Below are positions 54,516-63,227 of a stretch of 64,000 nucleotides of DNA, in pieces. Within the stretch, counting starts at the first letter, position 1. Every line of letters begins with the position of its first letter. Below the pieces are notes generated by a model. It was not told where the DNA came from. It was given only the letters and a program-made list of their open reading frames with translations, and ran no database searches. The stretch is from assembly GCF_024244095.1 (NCBI RefSeq), contig NW_026250685.1, forward strand, positions 1-64,000, written 5' to 3'. This DNA comes from Nematocida homosporus (lineage: Eukaryota; Microsporidia). The position numbers and the translations under genes are program-made.

Positions 54516-55087
54516 ACCAGTCCAACAAACCATTCCACTAACCATTCCAGCCCTACACTAACCCCTCCCCGACTCCACGTCATCTCCACGTCATCCAATC
54601 CAATCCAATCCACACCACACAACCCATCACCATCCATCACCATCCAATCCATACCATCCAATTACCATCCTAATTTACCACTAACACACTAACTCACCAA
54701 CTAATTACATACTCAACTCAACTCAATACCAACTAAATACTAACTCAACTCAATACAACTCAGACAATATAATATTAAACACAACCCAATAGGACATAAC
54801 TTATCTTAATACATAACTTATCTATTTAATTCAATACTATATACTAACTTATATCTCATCTAATACATTACCATCTCCTATCCCACTCAATTCTCACCCC
54901 TTGATGACGTCATATTTTACCCTTTATGGTAATAATTTTTCCTCCAAACTTCAACTTCCTTTTTTAGATTCTTCCCGCCTTTCCGACTCCCAAATAAGGA
55001 AATATACCCAATTCGACCACCCTCTTACCCTTTCCAAAAAAGCTCATTCGCAAGTGACATACGCTCCAATAGGTATATTAAAGTCAT
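54516..55087. other. Intergenic region with CRE, CArG and inverted repeat
   Basis: CCAATCC and AACTCAA-type repeat to 54790, AT-rich to 54900. Then TGACGTCA at 54905-54912, an inverted repeat TTACC/GGTAA around 54918-54935, and CCAAATAAGG at 54990-54999, all upstream of the homeodomain gene. No other gene seen. Confidence 0.45.
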
Positions 55088-55810
55088 ATGTCCAATAACA
55101 GTAATATGAGTCCCGACAAGCAAAACTTAAATATAAATAGGCCAAAGAGGAGGCGTGTGATGGTTACCAGCCCAGATTCTTACTTCGATAGTTTCCATAA
55201 GACTCCTCAAGGTGAATTCAAGAATACTTACTACAATCCCTTCCATGTCAAGCCACGTAAGCGCACTAGCAAAGAACAACTTGAAGTCCTGGAGAAGACT
55301 TTTGCCACTAACATTAAACCGGATGCCGCCCTCCGTAAAGCCCTCGCCGATAAACTAGGCATGACCCCACGTTCAGTCCAGGTCTGGTTCCAAAACAAAC
55401 GAGCCAAAGTCAAAAACGAACGCCAAGCCTCCCCCAAAGACCTTTCCCCACCCCCCACTCGCGCCGAAATTGAAATAACCCCTTCCCTCTACGCTAAACC
55501 CCCCCAAGAACTATCAGAGAAAACAAAAGAAGACTACGAATGTTTCTTACTAAACTATCCAGGATTTAATCAAGATTATGAATGCGCCGCCCTCCCCTCC
55601 CGTCCCTTCCTAGAAGACTTACCCGCCTTCAAAGAAGAAGATCTCCAATCCCTTGATAAGCTTATTTTAGGTGAAGAGAATTCAAACGAATCAGGTAATG
55701 TTAAAAAGAAACCTAAACCAAGCAATAACCCCCCCTCAAACTCCTCCTACTGCAGTTTCTACTCCCTAGCTAACAGCCTACATTTTGATCCAAGTAACTA
55801 TCTTAATTAG
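55088..55810 (+). CDS. Homeodomain transcription factor
   Basis: 240 residues. The homeodomain lies at about residues 55-112: RKRTSKEQLEVLEKTF in helix 1, KLGMTPRSVQVWFQNKRAK as helix 3 (WFQNKRAK at 100-107), with Asn and Arg recognition residues intact. Microsporidia carry a small set of such genes (often called HD genes). The N-terminus is basic and the C-terminus is Asn/Pro/Ser-rich with acidic patches, perhaps an activation region. A second possible ATG is at codon 7. The next gene starts 23 bases after the stop. Confidence 0.9.
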   Translation: MSNNSNMSPDKQNLNINRPKRRRVMVTSPDSYFDSFHKTPQGEFKNTYYNPFHVKPRKRTSKEQLEVLEKTFATNIKPDAALRKALADKLGMTPRSVQVWFQNKRAKVKNERQASPKDLSPPPTRAEIEITPSLYAKPPQELSEKTKEDYECFLLNYPGFNQDYECAALPSRPFLEDLPAFKEEDLQSLDKLILGEENSNESGNVKKKPKPSNNPPSNSSYCSFYSLANSLHFDPSNYLN

Positions 55811-55833
55811 AGGAATAAAATATTTTATTAGCC

Positions 55834-57170
55834 ATGGTATTCCACAGTCTGACTATTAGGCCCCAACATATCTATACACAAGAAAGTATTGAAAGAGATA
55901 CAATTTTAAAATCAGTTAGTTTAACTCCAATAATTAGTGCTAAAACTGAACGTGTTAGTCTTTTAATGCAAGTAGATAATCAGCCAGAGATTAATGTTTG
56001 TACTTTACTTGTTAATACTTGTGAGAGTAAAGTGCTTAATTTACCATTAAAGGCTGGTACTAGTATTCAGTTGAGTAGTTTAGGGAGTTCAGATCTTGAT
56101 TTATTGTTTTATGAGTTGAGTGATAGTGATTTAGATGGTGGAGATAGAGATAGTGATTTTGAAGAGGGAGAAGTAAGTGAAGTAAGTGAAGTAAGTAGTA
56201 AGTCGGGTTTAAATGGTCTTCGGGAAGTAAGTAGTGGGTATATGTCAGTGACAGTTCGTGGTGGACAACGAGTGAGTGTTCAGGAGGAGGTAAGTTTACG
56301 GGTAGTTAATGCGGCTGTTCGGGTGGAAGAGGGTGAGTTGCAGGGTGGAGTTGAGCTAGGAAGGACAGTTCTGTTTATGCAGGGAGAGGAGAGGGATGTA
56401 CCTTTAGTGACATTTATTCCAGGTCGGAGTGAGACTGAGGTTTTGGATTTAGAGATAGCAGCTGGTGAAGAGATTGTCTTTGGAGTGGCTGGTCCTAATG
56501 CAGTAGACCTTTTGATCTTACGTGGTGATGAGTTAGAAGAGGAGGAATTAAGTGGTTGTACTTGGGTTACTGAAGAGGAGAGTGCTGAGGAGGAGAGTGA
56601 AGAAGAGAGTGAAGAAGAAGAGAATGGNGGAAGAGTAAGAGGAAGGCGGGTGAAGAAGAGAATGATTTACAAGTGAAGAAGATACAAGTCTCTGAAACTG
56701 ATAAGATCAAGGAAAATCACAACTTAGGAGGAGATAAGACTAGTGGGAATGGAGAAGGAGAAGGAGATAAGACTAGTGAAGAACTGGAGGCGATACTTAC
56801 TGGCTTAGATAAGAAACAAGAAAAAGATAAGATTAGTAGTAGTGAAGGTGATAAAATTAGTGGAGATAGTGAGAATACTCATGAAGAGACTAATGAAGTA
56901 GTGAAAGTTGAAGTAGTTACGGAAGGAATTGGCCGGGTGATTGGGCGGCGGTGTATCTTTTTGGGTAAGTATGGACTGAAAGATGAAGTTGAAGGAGTGG
57001 AGGAGGTGCTTATTACGGTGCGGAAGATGGGTCAGCAAGAAGTATTGAAATACTTTGCTGAGTCGGTGCGTGGTAATAGGGAAGGTGGAGTTTTGCGGGC
57101 CTTAGTGGGCGAAGGAGAAGAAGTACGGGAGTACGTGCTTAGTATTGGCAAGATTCATGCGAGTCATTAG
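55834..57170 (+). pseudogene. Fpr3/Fpr4-like nuclear FKBP, frame interrupted at an ambiguous base
   Basis: Two frames form one apparent gene: 55834-56676 and the continuation to 57170 in another frame. They meet at 56628, where the sequence has an N in a GG-N-GG context; one undercalled base would join them, so this is probably an assembly error and not a pseudogene. The first part has two nucleoplasmin-like beta domains (about residues 4-95 and 130-235; each ends near a 'LDLLF/VDLLIL' strand), separated and followed by acidic linkers. The second frame starts with KRKAGEEE basic/acidic repeats and ends in a degenerate FKBP domain (EVVTEGIGRVIGRR ... REYVLSIGKI). Yeast Fpr3/4 are nucleolar prolyl isomerases and histone chaperones with one such N-terminal domain. 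Confidence 0.65.
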
Positions 57171-57424
57171 GAGACTTGATTTAGTTGGATTTGAACTGGA
57201 TTTGTTATTGAGTTTGGGTTTTAGTCTGACTTCGTTCTAAGAGGGAAGTCATGGCTTTTGGTTGGTTTTTGATCATAATAAAGCAAAATGGCTTATCTTT
57301 ATTTGTTAAATAGATGTTAGTTAATAGTTGTTAAAAATCAAAAAGATAGATTGGTGGTGGAGACGTCAAGTATTTAGCTTTCTATTGGTATATCTTTTTG
57401 ATGGTTGGGTTGGGCATATAATGG

Positions 57425-58690
57425 GTGGTTTGGGTTAGAAGCATGTTTTTGAATCCATCTGAGGTTTTGGAAGAGTCGAAGGTAGTGGTTTATCCGGTGT
57501 TCATTTCGTATGTGCAGAGAAGTGGTTTGGTGGAGGAACATGCTCCCATCAAAACAACTATTGAGGCACTTGATGATCTTTGGAATCGGTTTCAGGAGGA
57601 GGAGAGTAAGATAGCGACTTATTTGGCGGCGGAAGGTATTTATGAGCCGGAGCAGGCTTATGTGGAGCAGGAGAAGATTATGCCGGTGGTGCGGGCGTTG
57701 CAGAAGATAACTGAGCTGATTAAGGAGCATATTCGGTCTTTGGGGGCATCGATTGCTCAGAAGATAGCGATGGTGGAGGAGTCGGTTTTGGCGCGGCGGT
57801 ATGCTGAGTTTGTGAAGATGCATAATACGTTGTACAATACGGCGTTTTCGGTTTTGTCGGTGGCTCGGAATGTCTTATCGGTCGACTTGATGATGAAGAT
57901 AGGGAAGATTGAAGGGAATCTTTATTCGGCCTTGACTTTATGTGAAAAGGTAGCACGGAGTAAGAAAGAGTTGGAACAGAAATGGCTGCCTTTTGATCGG
58001 CTGGCCTTATTGAAGTCGCTTTATTCGCACTCTTACTTTAGTTTGGCGGAGTACTTGCTCTCTTATCGGAATGTTGCTGGGACAATTAGTGACCAGACGA
58101 AGATCTTGGAAATGTTGGAGATGGCTTTGGCGGAAGGAGGTGTGCTTTTGCGGACTTTGGAGGTGGATTTAGGAGTTGGGACAACTTTTCATGATAGTAT
58201 TGTGGCTTATCAGACTTATAATTTGGAGACACAGATTCTTCACCATGAGCGATCGATTTCTCTGCGGCGGAAAGCAATTGATAAGTGTTTGATGGAGCAT
58301 ACGAGTATTATGGGGGAGATAGACAACTTAAATTGGAAAGTGGGTAAAGAGGCTAAGAATATTGTTAATATGGAGAAGTCATTGCTGACTAATAAAGGGG
58401 ACGTTTCAATCAAACGATTGTTCTTCCTCTTTGAAGATCTGCAGAAGAACATCAAGAAGATTGAGAACACATTAGTGATGTATACCAAACTGGTTGGGAC
58501 GAGTAAGAGAGCTCCAATTTCTGATACTAGGCTGTTTTCTATTAAGTCGTTGGATTTCAAGTATTTGATTGTGGAGGGAGATATTTTAGGGTTGAAGGCC
58601 GATCTATACAGTTTGCACCAAGCAACTAAGGAGATTTACTCCAGCCATACCTGCAGCAGGACTCTTTTCATTTCGGAGTCACCGGAATAA
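57425..58690 (+). CDS. Coiled-coil protein, unknown
   Basis: 421 residues, or 415 from the second ATG at codon 7 (57443). Almost all helical with coiled-coil character near residues 35-120 (ALDDLWNRFQEEESKIATYL and KITELIKEHIRSLG) and 290-350. No membrane helix. No family recognised; a kinetochore, nuclear pore or BAR-like protein is possible but unsupported. AATAAA overlaps the stop context (GGAATAAATG). The opposite-strand frames are low-complexity shadows. Confidence 0.55.
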   Translation: MVWVRSMFLNPSEVLEESKVVVYPVFISYVQRSGLVEEHAPIKTTIEALDDLWNRFQEEESKIATYLAAEGIYEPEQAYVEQEKIMPVVRALQKITELIKEHIRSLGASIAQKIAMVEESVLARRYAEFVKMHNTLYNTAFSVLSVARNVLSVDLMMKIGKIEGNLYSALTLCEKVARSKKELEQKWLPFDRLALLKSLYSHSYFSLAEYLLSYRNVAGTISDQTKILEMLEMALAEGGVLLRTLEVDLGVGTTFHDSIVAYQTYNLETQILHHERSISLRRKAIDKCLMEHTSIMGEIDNLNWKVGKEAKNIVNMEKSLLTNKGDVSIKRLFFLFEDLQKNIKKIENTLVMYTKLVGTSKRAPISDTRLFSIKSLDFKYLIVEGDILGLKADLYSLHQATKEIYSSHTCSRTLFISESPE

Positions 58691-58926
58691 ATGCTATTAG
58701 TGTGCTATTGAGTTGGGATTGAGTTGGGTTAGTATTGGGTTGGGAGTTTGGTTAAGTTGGGTTGGGAGTTTGGTTAAGTTGACATGAGATAAGATGGGCA
58801 TTGGAAGGCTAGCTTGGAATTTGTAATTAGTTAGTGTTTAGTTGGTATTGGGATGGGATGGGAGTTGAAGTATGGATGTGGTTTGGCGTATATGGTAATA
58901 ATATGGAGTGATGGGTTAGTGTTGGA

Positions 58927-59889
58927 TTAGGTGGTGGTTGGTGGATTTGGGTCGGTTGAGGGAGGAGTATCAGCCGGCGAGTTTGGTGATAGGGAAGGAA
59001 AGGAGGGCAGAGAAGGGAGTGAAGGGAGAGAGTCGGTGATACTGTTGGTGGGGGTGGTGGGTGTAGATGATGAACCGTCGGTTGGTGGAGATGGATTGGA
59101 TGATGACATGTTTCTGGCGGTCATAATGATTAGGAAGAGAACACCACCAATCATGGCAATAATGAATCCAATGATTAGAATTATGACTAGAGACAGTACC
59201 ATGAGCTTGGCAAACCGAGCTAGTCGTTGGTATGTGAGGGCTTTTTTGAGATCTTTATCGGCCTTTTTGGCTTTGGTTTCGGCGACAGTAGTGGCGACTG
59301 CAACTTTATCAACATCCTTTTCGGTGGTATCAACTAAAAGGTTCAGTTGATCTGTCATTTGTGATAGCTCTTGAATGCCTTGGAAGATCTTCTGGAGAGA
59401 CTGTTTGCGATGCTTGGTTTCAGCATGCTTGCTATCGGTAATAGAGAAGGAGGCCTTTTCTTCTTCGCCGTAAGCAACGGCATCTATTTCTTCTTTGGTG
59501 GCAGCTGGCCGAGCAATGATGTACTGGGACTTGATTCGGCTTCTTTCTTCGTGGCCGAATTCTGTTTGGGCCGTGCTGAAGGTTTCAATTAACTTCTTGG
59601 TTCTTTCGATTAGCGAGTTAGTGTGCTGTTGCCTGATGTGTCTTTCGTGAGAAGAAATGTTAGGGTCTTTGGCTTGTTTTTGAATGGCTGATATTTGTTC
59701 TTTGACCTCGCCCATATCTTCTAAGAAGTCCTCTCGAAGATTTTGAAGATTATCAATCAGTTCTTTTGATTCTTTTTCGTTGGTAGCCCCACTTACTCGT
59801 CGAGTAAGTTGGTCTATCTTATCTACGGCCTCTTTTTGCCTATCTATGTCGCTGCTAATGACTTGAACTCGCTCTAGGAATCTCTTCAT
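58927..59889 (-). CDS. Syntaxin (Sso1-like SNARE) with atypical zero layer and extracytoplasmic tail
   Basis: 320 residues. The pre-SNARE block GHEERSRIKSQYIIARPAAT matches 'yrxxxxRRqyrivxPeAT' of plasma-membrane syntaxins (Sso1/Stx1). The SNARE motif covers about 165-225. Aligning ELSQMTDQLNLLVDTTEKDVDK with the usual 'ELxxLFxDMxxLVExQxExID' puts Thr189 where the zero-layer glutamine belongs. A membrane helix at about 229-256 is followed by 64 residues that are Ser/Pro/Thr-rich (TDSLPSLPSLPSFPSLSP), whereas normal syntaxins end within a few residues. Secretory fusion at the plasma membrane is the likely role. The divergent AP endonuclease gene starts 26 bases away. Confidence 0.82.
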   Translation of the reverse strand: MKRFLERVQVISSDIDRQKEAVDKIDQLTRRVSGATNEKESKELIDNLQNLREDFLEDMGEVKEQISAIQKQAKDPNISSHERHIRQQHTNSLIERTKKLIETFSTAQTEFGHEERSRIKSQYIIARPAATKEEIDAVAYGEEEKASFSITDSKHAETKHRKQSLQKIFQGIQELSQMTDQLNLLVDTTEKDVDKVAVATTVAETKAKKADKDLKKALTYQRLARFAKLMVLSLVIILIIGFIIAMIGGVLFLIIMTARNMSSSNPSPPTDGSSSTPTTPTNSITDSLPSLPSLPSFPSLSPNSPADTPPSTDPNPPTTT

Positions 59890-59915
59890 ATTTATTTGTC
59901 ATGACATGGCTTTGA
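59890..59915. promoter_or_regulatory. 26-bp bidirectional promoter, syntaxin / AP endonuclease
   Basis: Divergent starts separated by 26 bases, with an AAATAAAT-type tract next to the syntaxin ATG. Confidence 0.45.
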
Positions 59916-60884
59916 ATGGCCAAACTAACCGCGTATATAAAGCGCAAAGAGAATCAAGCCAATAGTGAAGCCGCCGAGGTAGATAGAGAGTGCTCAGATG
60001 GCGGGTGCAAATATGTTGGTGCTCACTTATCAATCCAAAATGGGATTGATCTTGTTGTTAATGAAGTTGAGCGAATTGGAGGTAAAGCTGCAGCTATGTT
60101 CTTAAAGAACCAGCGCACATTTAAAAGCACGCCGTACACTCCAGCTACTATTAAAGCCTTTAGAGAGAGTTCCAGCGATATAAAAGAGTACTATCTACCC
60201 CATGCTTCCTATCTTATCAACTTAGCCCAGCCCGATCCAGAAAAAGGAGAAAGAGCCTATCAGATGTTTGTGGACGACATGAAACGATGCGAACAATTGG
60301 GCATTCCTAATCTGAACTTTCATCCAGGCAGTAATGTAGGCGGGTTGCCAGTCGCTGAGGCCTGCCAGCTTATTTCTAGCCGGATCAACCGCGCTCTCCA
60401 GGAAACAACTGGAGTTTGTGCCGTCATTGAAAACATGGCCGGCCAAGGCAAAGTGCTTGGAGTGACGTTTCAAGAAATCGCGATGATGATCGAAGGTGTA
60501 ACTGATAAATCCCGAGTCGGTGTTTGTCTAGACACGTGCCATCTTTTTGGAGCTGGGTATGACATCCGTACTTCTACCTCCTTTGCCAAAATCATGAAGG
60601 AGTTTGATACAGTTGTTGGCCTGTCTTACCTCAAAGGAGTCCATCTCAATGATAGCAAACAGCCACTTGGCAGTCGTCGTGATCGCCATGAGTCCCTTGG
60701 CAAAGGCCTAATTGGCCTCGAGGCTTTCTCTTTCATCATGAATTCATCCATGTTTTCTGATATCCCGCTTATTCTTGAAACACCCGATCCCAGTATCTAT
60801 GCCAAAGAAATCGCACTACTCTATGACCTCATCAAAAAGAAAGACGCAGACCAATCCAATACCACTATCTCACAAGTCCAATAA
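59916..60884 (+). CDS. APN1: AP endonuclease IV family (Apn1)
   Basis: 322 residues. Endonuclease IV cleaves DNA at abasic sites during base excision repair. Zinc and active-site residues are visible in order: GAHLS (His37), FHPGSN, VIENMAGQG (Glu), CLDTCHLFGAGYD (His, Asp), VHLNDSKQPLGSRRDRHESLGKG (His, Asp) and the final ILETP (Glu). About 30 extra N-terminal residues rich in charge may carry a nuclear signal. AATAAA overlaps the stop (CCAATAAATATT). Length fits the family. Confidence 0.95.
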   Translation: MAKLTAYIKRKENQANSEAAEVDRECSDGGCKYVGAHLSIQNGIDLVVNEVERIGGKAAAMFLKNQRTFKSTPYTPATIKAFRESSSDIKEYYLPHASYLINLAQPDPEKGERAYQMFVDDMKRCEQLGIPNLNFHPGSNVGGLPVAEACQLISSRINRALQETTGVCAVIENMAGQGKVLGVTFQEIAMMIEGVTDKSRVGVCLDTCHLFGAGYDIRTSTSFAKIMKEFDTVVGLSYLKGVHLNDSKQPLGSRRDRHESLGKGLIGLEAFSFIMNSSMFSDIPLILETPDPSIYAKEIALLYDLIKKKDADQSNTTISQVQ

Positions 60885-60987
60885 ATATTAAGTGATTTAA
60901 ATTCAACTAAACCCCAAAACAAATGCTTAATTAGCCACTAATCTAAACATCCGATTATTATTGTTTAGCGATTGTTTCTTTTTATTA

Positions 60988-61127
60988 CCATAAAAGGAAA
61001 TAATTCAATTAAACACAAACACAAACAAACAACTAAAAACTAATCTAAAAACCAAACAAAACACACAATCAATCAAACATTCAACTCTTTTTGTTTTGTC
61101 ATTGTTGTTTTTTGTTGCCATAAAAGG
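60988..61127. promoter_or_regulatory. Paired CCATAAAAGG boxes
   Basis: CCATAAAAGG at 60988-60997 and 61118-61127, each followed by AAATAATTC and preceded by a T-rich TTGTT tract. The 130-base spacing and shared flank suggest a duplicated regulatory segment. Confidence 0.4.
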
Positions 61128-61189
61128 AAATAATTCCAAACTAACTATAACCCCAAAAGGACAAAGTAGTAACAACAAACAATACTCAA

Positions 61190-61297
61190 ACAATTCATGA
61201 CATTCCCAAACAATTCCCAAACAATATCCAAACAATTCCCAAACAATTCCCAAACAATATCCAAACAATTCCCAAACAAACCATGACATTCCCAAAC
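61190..61297. repeat. 11-bp tandem array (CCCAAACAATT)
   Basis: About seven consecutive 11-base units, alternating CCCAAACAATT and CCAAACAATAT-type forms; two-step pattern gives a 33-base higher-order period. Confidence 0.85.
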
Positions 61298-61516
61298 AAT
61301 CACTGCAATTAGGCTGCCATGGCAACTCACTATCGTCTGGTATGGGGGTTGAGTACTGCCCCAACCATCAAATATCGGCCAACTAACTGTCAGCCCAGCT
61401 ATCAAACAACTAACTAAAGACTAAGTAAATACCAAAACATTTCGAACTTAAAGCTCTATCTTTAATGATCACGATTAGTGACGTCGTCTGTATGCATTAG
61501 CCGTCCTTTACATGGC

Positions 61517-61681
61517 TTAACCACCTCCAACGATTGATCGTACGGTTGACCTTACGGCTGATTCAATGACCGATCCAACACTGTTACCTACCGCAGGTGT
61601 GCTTTGCAGGTAGTAACCCGTCATAAAAGCGCCCAATAGGACAGTTGCCACTCCAACAAACAGGGCAACTGCCCATATTTG
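61517..61681 (-). other. In-frame continuation of the PAP2 gene beyond TAG
   Basis: After TAG the same frame runs through CAA and 53 more codons to TAA. It encodes a strongly hydrophobic helix (IWAVALFVGVATVLLGAFM) and then a Gly/Ser/Val tail ending in VGGG. There is no ATG near its beginning, so it is not a separate gene. It could be a readthrough product, a lost part of the gene after a nonsense change, or a sequencing error at the TAG. Confidence 0.6.
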
Positions 61682-62380
61682 CTATATGACCCACTTGTGA
61701 TACATGTCCTGTCGGTCGCCCAAATAGTTGACGGTTAGTACACAGACAATGATAGCAATGAAAACACCAGCACTTACATCAACTACGTCATGACGTCCAT
61801 CGTATATACGACTTAGCGCCACAAAACTAGCCAAAAGGAAAGGAGTCACTATCCCAAAAATGGTCAATTGCCAATGACGCGCCGTGTGCTTGTACTTATG
61901 CATGACGATCCAAACTGAATAGGCAACCAAGACCGCACAGGCAAAGGCCACCGCACTATGTCCAGAAGGGAACGACCGGGTTGCTTCCAAAAACTGCTTA
62001 CCCGATGTAAATTGACTCACTCGATCGGCATAGTCTGGCCGCTGTTTACCAATCGCAAACTTCAACGTGCAAACTATGAAGTTAGTCAAAGCAATGGCAA
62101 AAACTGAGACCAAAAGCGTATCTAGAGGCTTCTCACGTTGTTTTGTTACCCGCTTAATCCAACAAATAACAAATGGTATGAGTAAAGCCCCGAACAACAC
62201 AACTGAAAAACGAACGGTTTCATGATGGGCATACATTCTACCGGGCATAAGACTCTCCGGACCCCAAAACTGCAATGGTTCCCAGATATTAAAGCACAAT
62301 CCAGCTGCTAGCAACACAACTGAACTAATACAAAGCGTATATCTTTCTAGTAGTGACTTCTCGTATGTATCTGATAACAT
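61682..62380 (-). CDS. PAP2-family lipid phosphate phosphatase
   Basis: 232 residues with about six membrane helices. All three PAP2 motifs are intact: KFAIGKQRP (C1, K107 and R114-P115), PSGH (C2, 138-141), and SRIYDGRHDVVD (C3, Arg191, His197, Asp201). It resembles Dpp1/Lpp1-type enzymes that remove phosphate from phosphatidate and related lipids. The frame ends at TAG (61682-61684) but continues in frame for 54 more codons with clear protein character (see next feature). CCCCC and AAATTTTA-type tracts precede the start at 62380. Confidence 0.9.
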   Translation of the reverse strand: MLSDTYEKSLLERYTLCISSVVLLAAGLCFNIWEPLQFWGPESLMPGRMYAHHETVRFSVVLFGALLIPFVICWIKRVTKQREKPLDTLLVSVFAIALTNFIVCTLKFAIGKQRPDYADRVSQFTSGKQFLEATRSFPSGHSAVAFACAVLVAYSVWIVMHKYKHTARHWQLTIFGIVTPFLLASFVALSRIYDGRHDVVDVSAGVFIAIIVCVLTVNYLGDRQDMYHKWVI

Positions 62381-62444
62381 TAGTAGGGGGAAATTTTAAT
62401 GCCGCCAAAACTATCTCAGACATAAATACTCATAAAATGAGAGA

Positions 62445-63227
62445 ATGATGCAAAGAGCACTCCAAGATATTACAAACATCAAAAACACAAACATTAAGAT
62501 CACAATTAAGCGTGAAGCCCAAGCTCTAAGAAGGGAAATATTAAGGCCGTATTGGGAGTATTTGGATACCTTTTACAGGCACATGGACGGCCGACTTTGG
62601 GGTCGTGGCGAGCTGAAACAACAGTATACAGGTGAGGTGAGTTTAGAAATGAGAAGTACGTTAGTGGAATGGATGTACGAAGTGAAGACCGACTGTTTAT
62701 TAAGTAGTTCAGCCTTTCAAATTGGTGTGCGTTTAGTGGATGGGTATGCCATGAAAAGTCTCTTGAGTCGACGGACGTTTCAGTTACTGGGTATTGTTTG
62801 TTTGTATATTGGACAGAAAGTAGCAGATACAAAGAGGTGTCGGGCTAGTGTGTTTGTAGGTCTATGTGATGGTGCGTATACTAAAGAGGAGTTTATTGCT
62901 ATGGAGCGGAAGGTGCTCATGGAAATGGCATTTAGTACGAATTACTTGCTACCATTGCAAGTGATTAAAACGGACTATTTAGGAGTGGGCAATGCCCTGT
63001 GTGCGTTTGCGGCTGAGGCAATCTTATTAGATGCAGAGTATGGATCAAGTCGACCCACCGAGCTAGCTCAGTATATTGAAGAGAACGTCAGCGAGATAGT
63101 TAATGGCCGATCGGGTGACGGGTCCTTTATGACCATGCTGAGGGAAGCCAAAGGGATGTTAGATGTTCAACCGCGGCGAATTAAGGATGCTATAGAGCGG
63201 TCAAGACGGCCCAGCTGGTCACTATGA
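62445..63227 (+). CDS. Cyclin (B-type-like)
   Basis: 260 residues. The N-terminus MMQRALQDITN matches the 'xALxDITN' beginning of mitotic cyclins. The cyclin box includes MRSTLVEWMYEVKTDCLLSSSAFQIGVRLVDGY, QLLGIVCLYIGQKVAD and TKEEFIAMERKVLMEMAFSTNY, with the MRaxLvdW-type Arg and later Lys/Glu positions. It would activate a Cdc28/Cdk1-type kinase. The long N-terminal destruction region of cyclin B is absent; no clear RxxL box. AATAAA lies nine bases after the stop. Confidence 0.85.
   Translation: MMQRALQDITNIKNTNIKITIKREAQALRREILRPYWEYLDTFYRHMDGRLWGRGELKQQYTGEVSLEMRSTLVEWMYEVKTDCLLSSSAFQIGVRLVDGYAMKSLLSRRTFQLLGIVCLYIGQKVADTKRCRASVFVGLCDGAYTKEEFIAMERKVLMEMAFSTNYLLPLQVIKTDYLGVGNALCAFAAEAILLDAEYGSSRPTELAQYIEENVSEIVNGRSGDGSFMTMLREAKGMLDVQPRRIKDAIERSRRPSWSL

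Larger units (their letters stand above)
60885..61516. other. Intergenic region with repeats and CArG-like boxes
   Basis: Two related 45-base segments (60964-61010 and 61091-61137) each hold CCATAAAAGGAAATAATTC. An 11-bp tandem array is at 61190-61297. 61310-61516 is non-repetitive with no clear gene. The part nearest the phosphatase gene is treated as its extension. Confidence 0.5.

Noticed and set aside
54905..54912. TGACGTCA upstream of the homeodomain gene as a third copy of the dispersed element
   Set aside because: Only 13 bases around the palindrome match element A; the rest of the element is absent, so it is likely an independent site.
61005..61405. Leftward frames rich in GIVWELFG repeats
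   Set aside because: They are translations of the 11-bp tandem array and have no other support.
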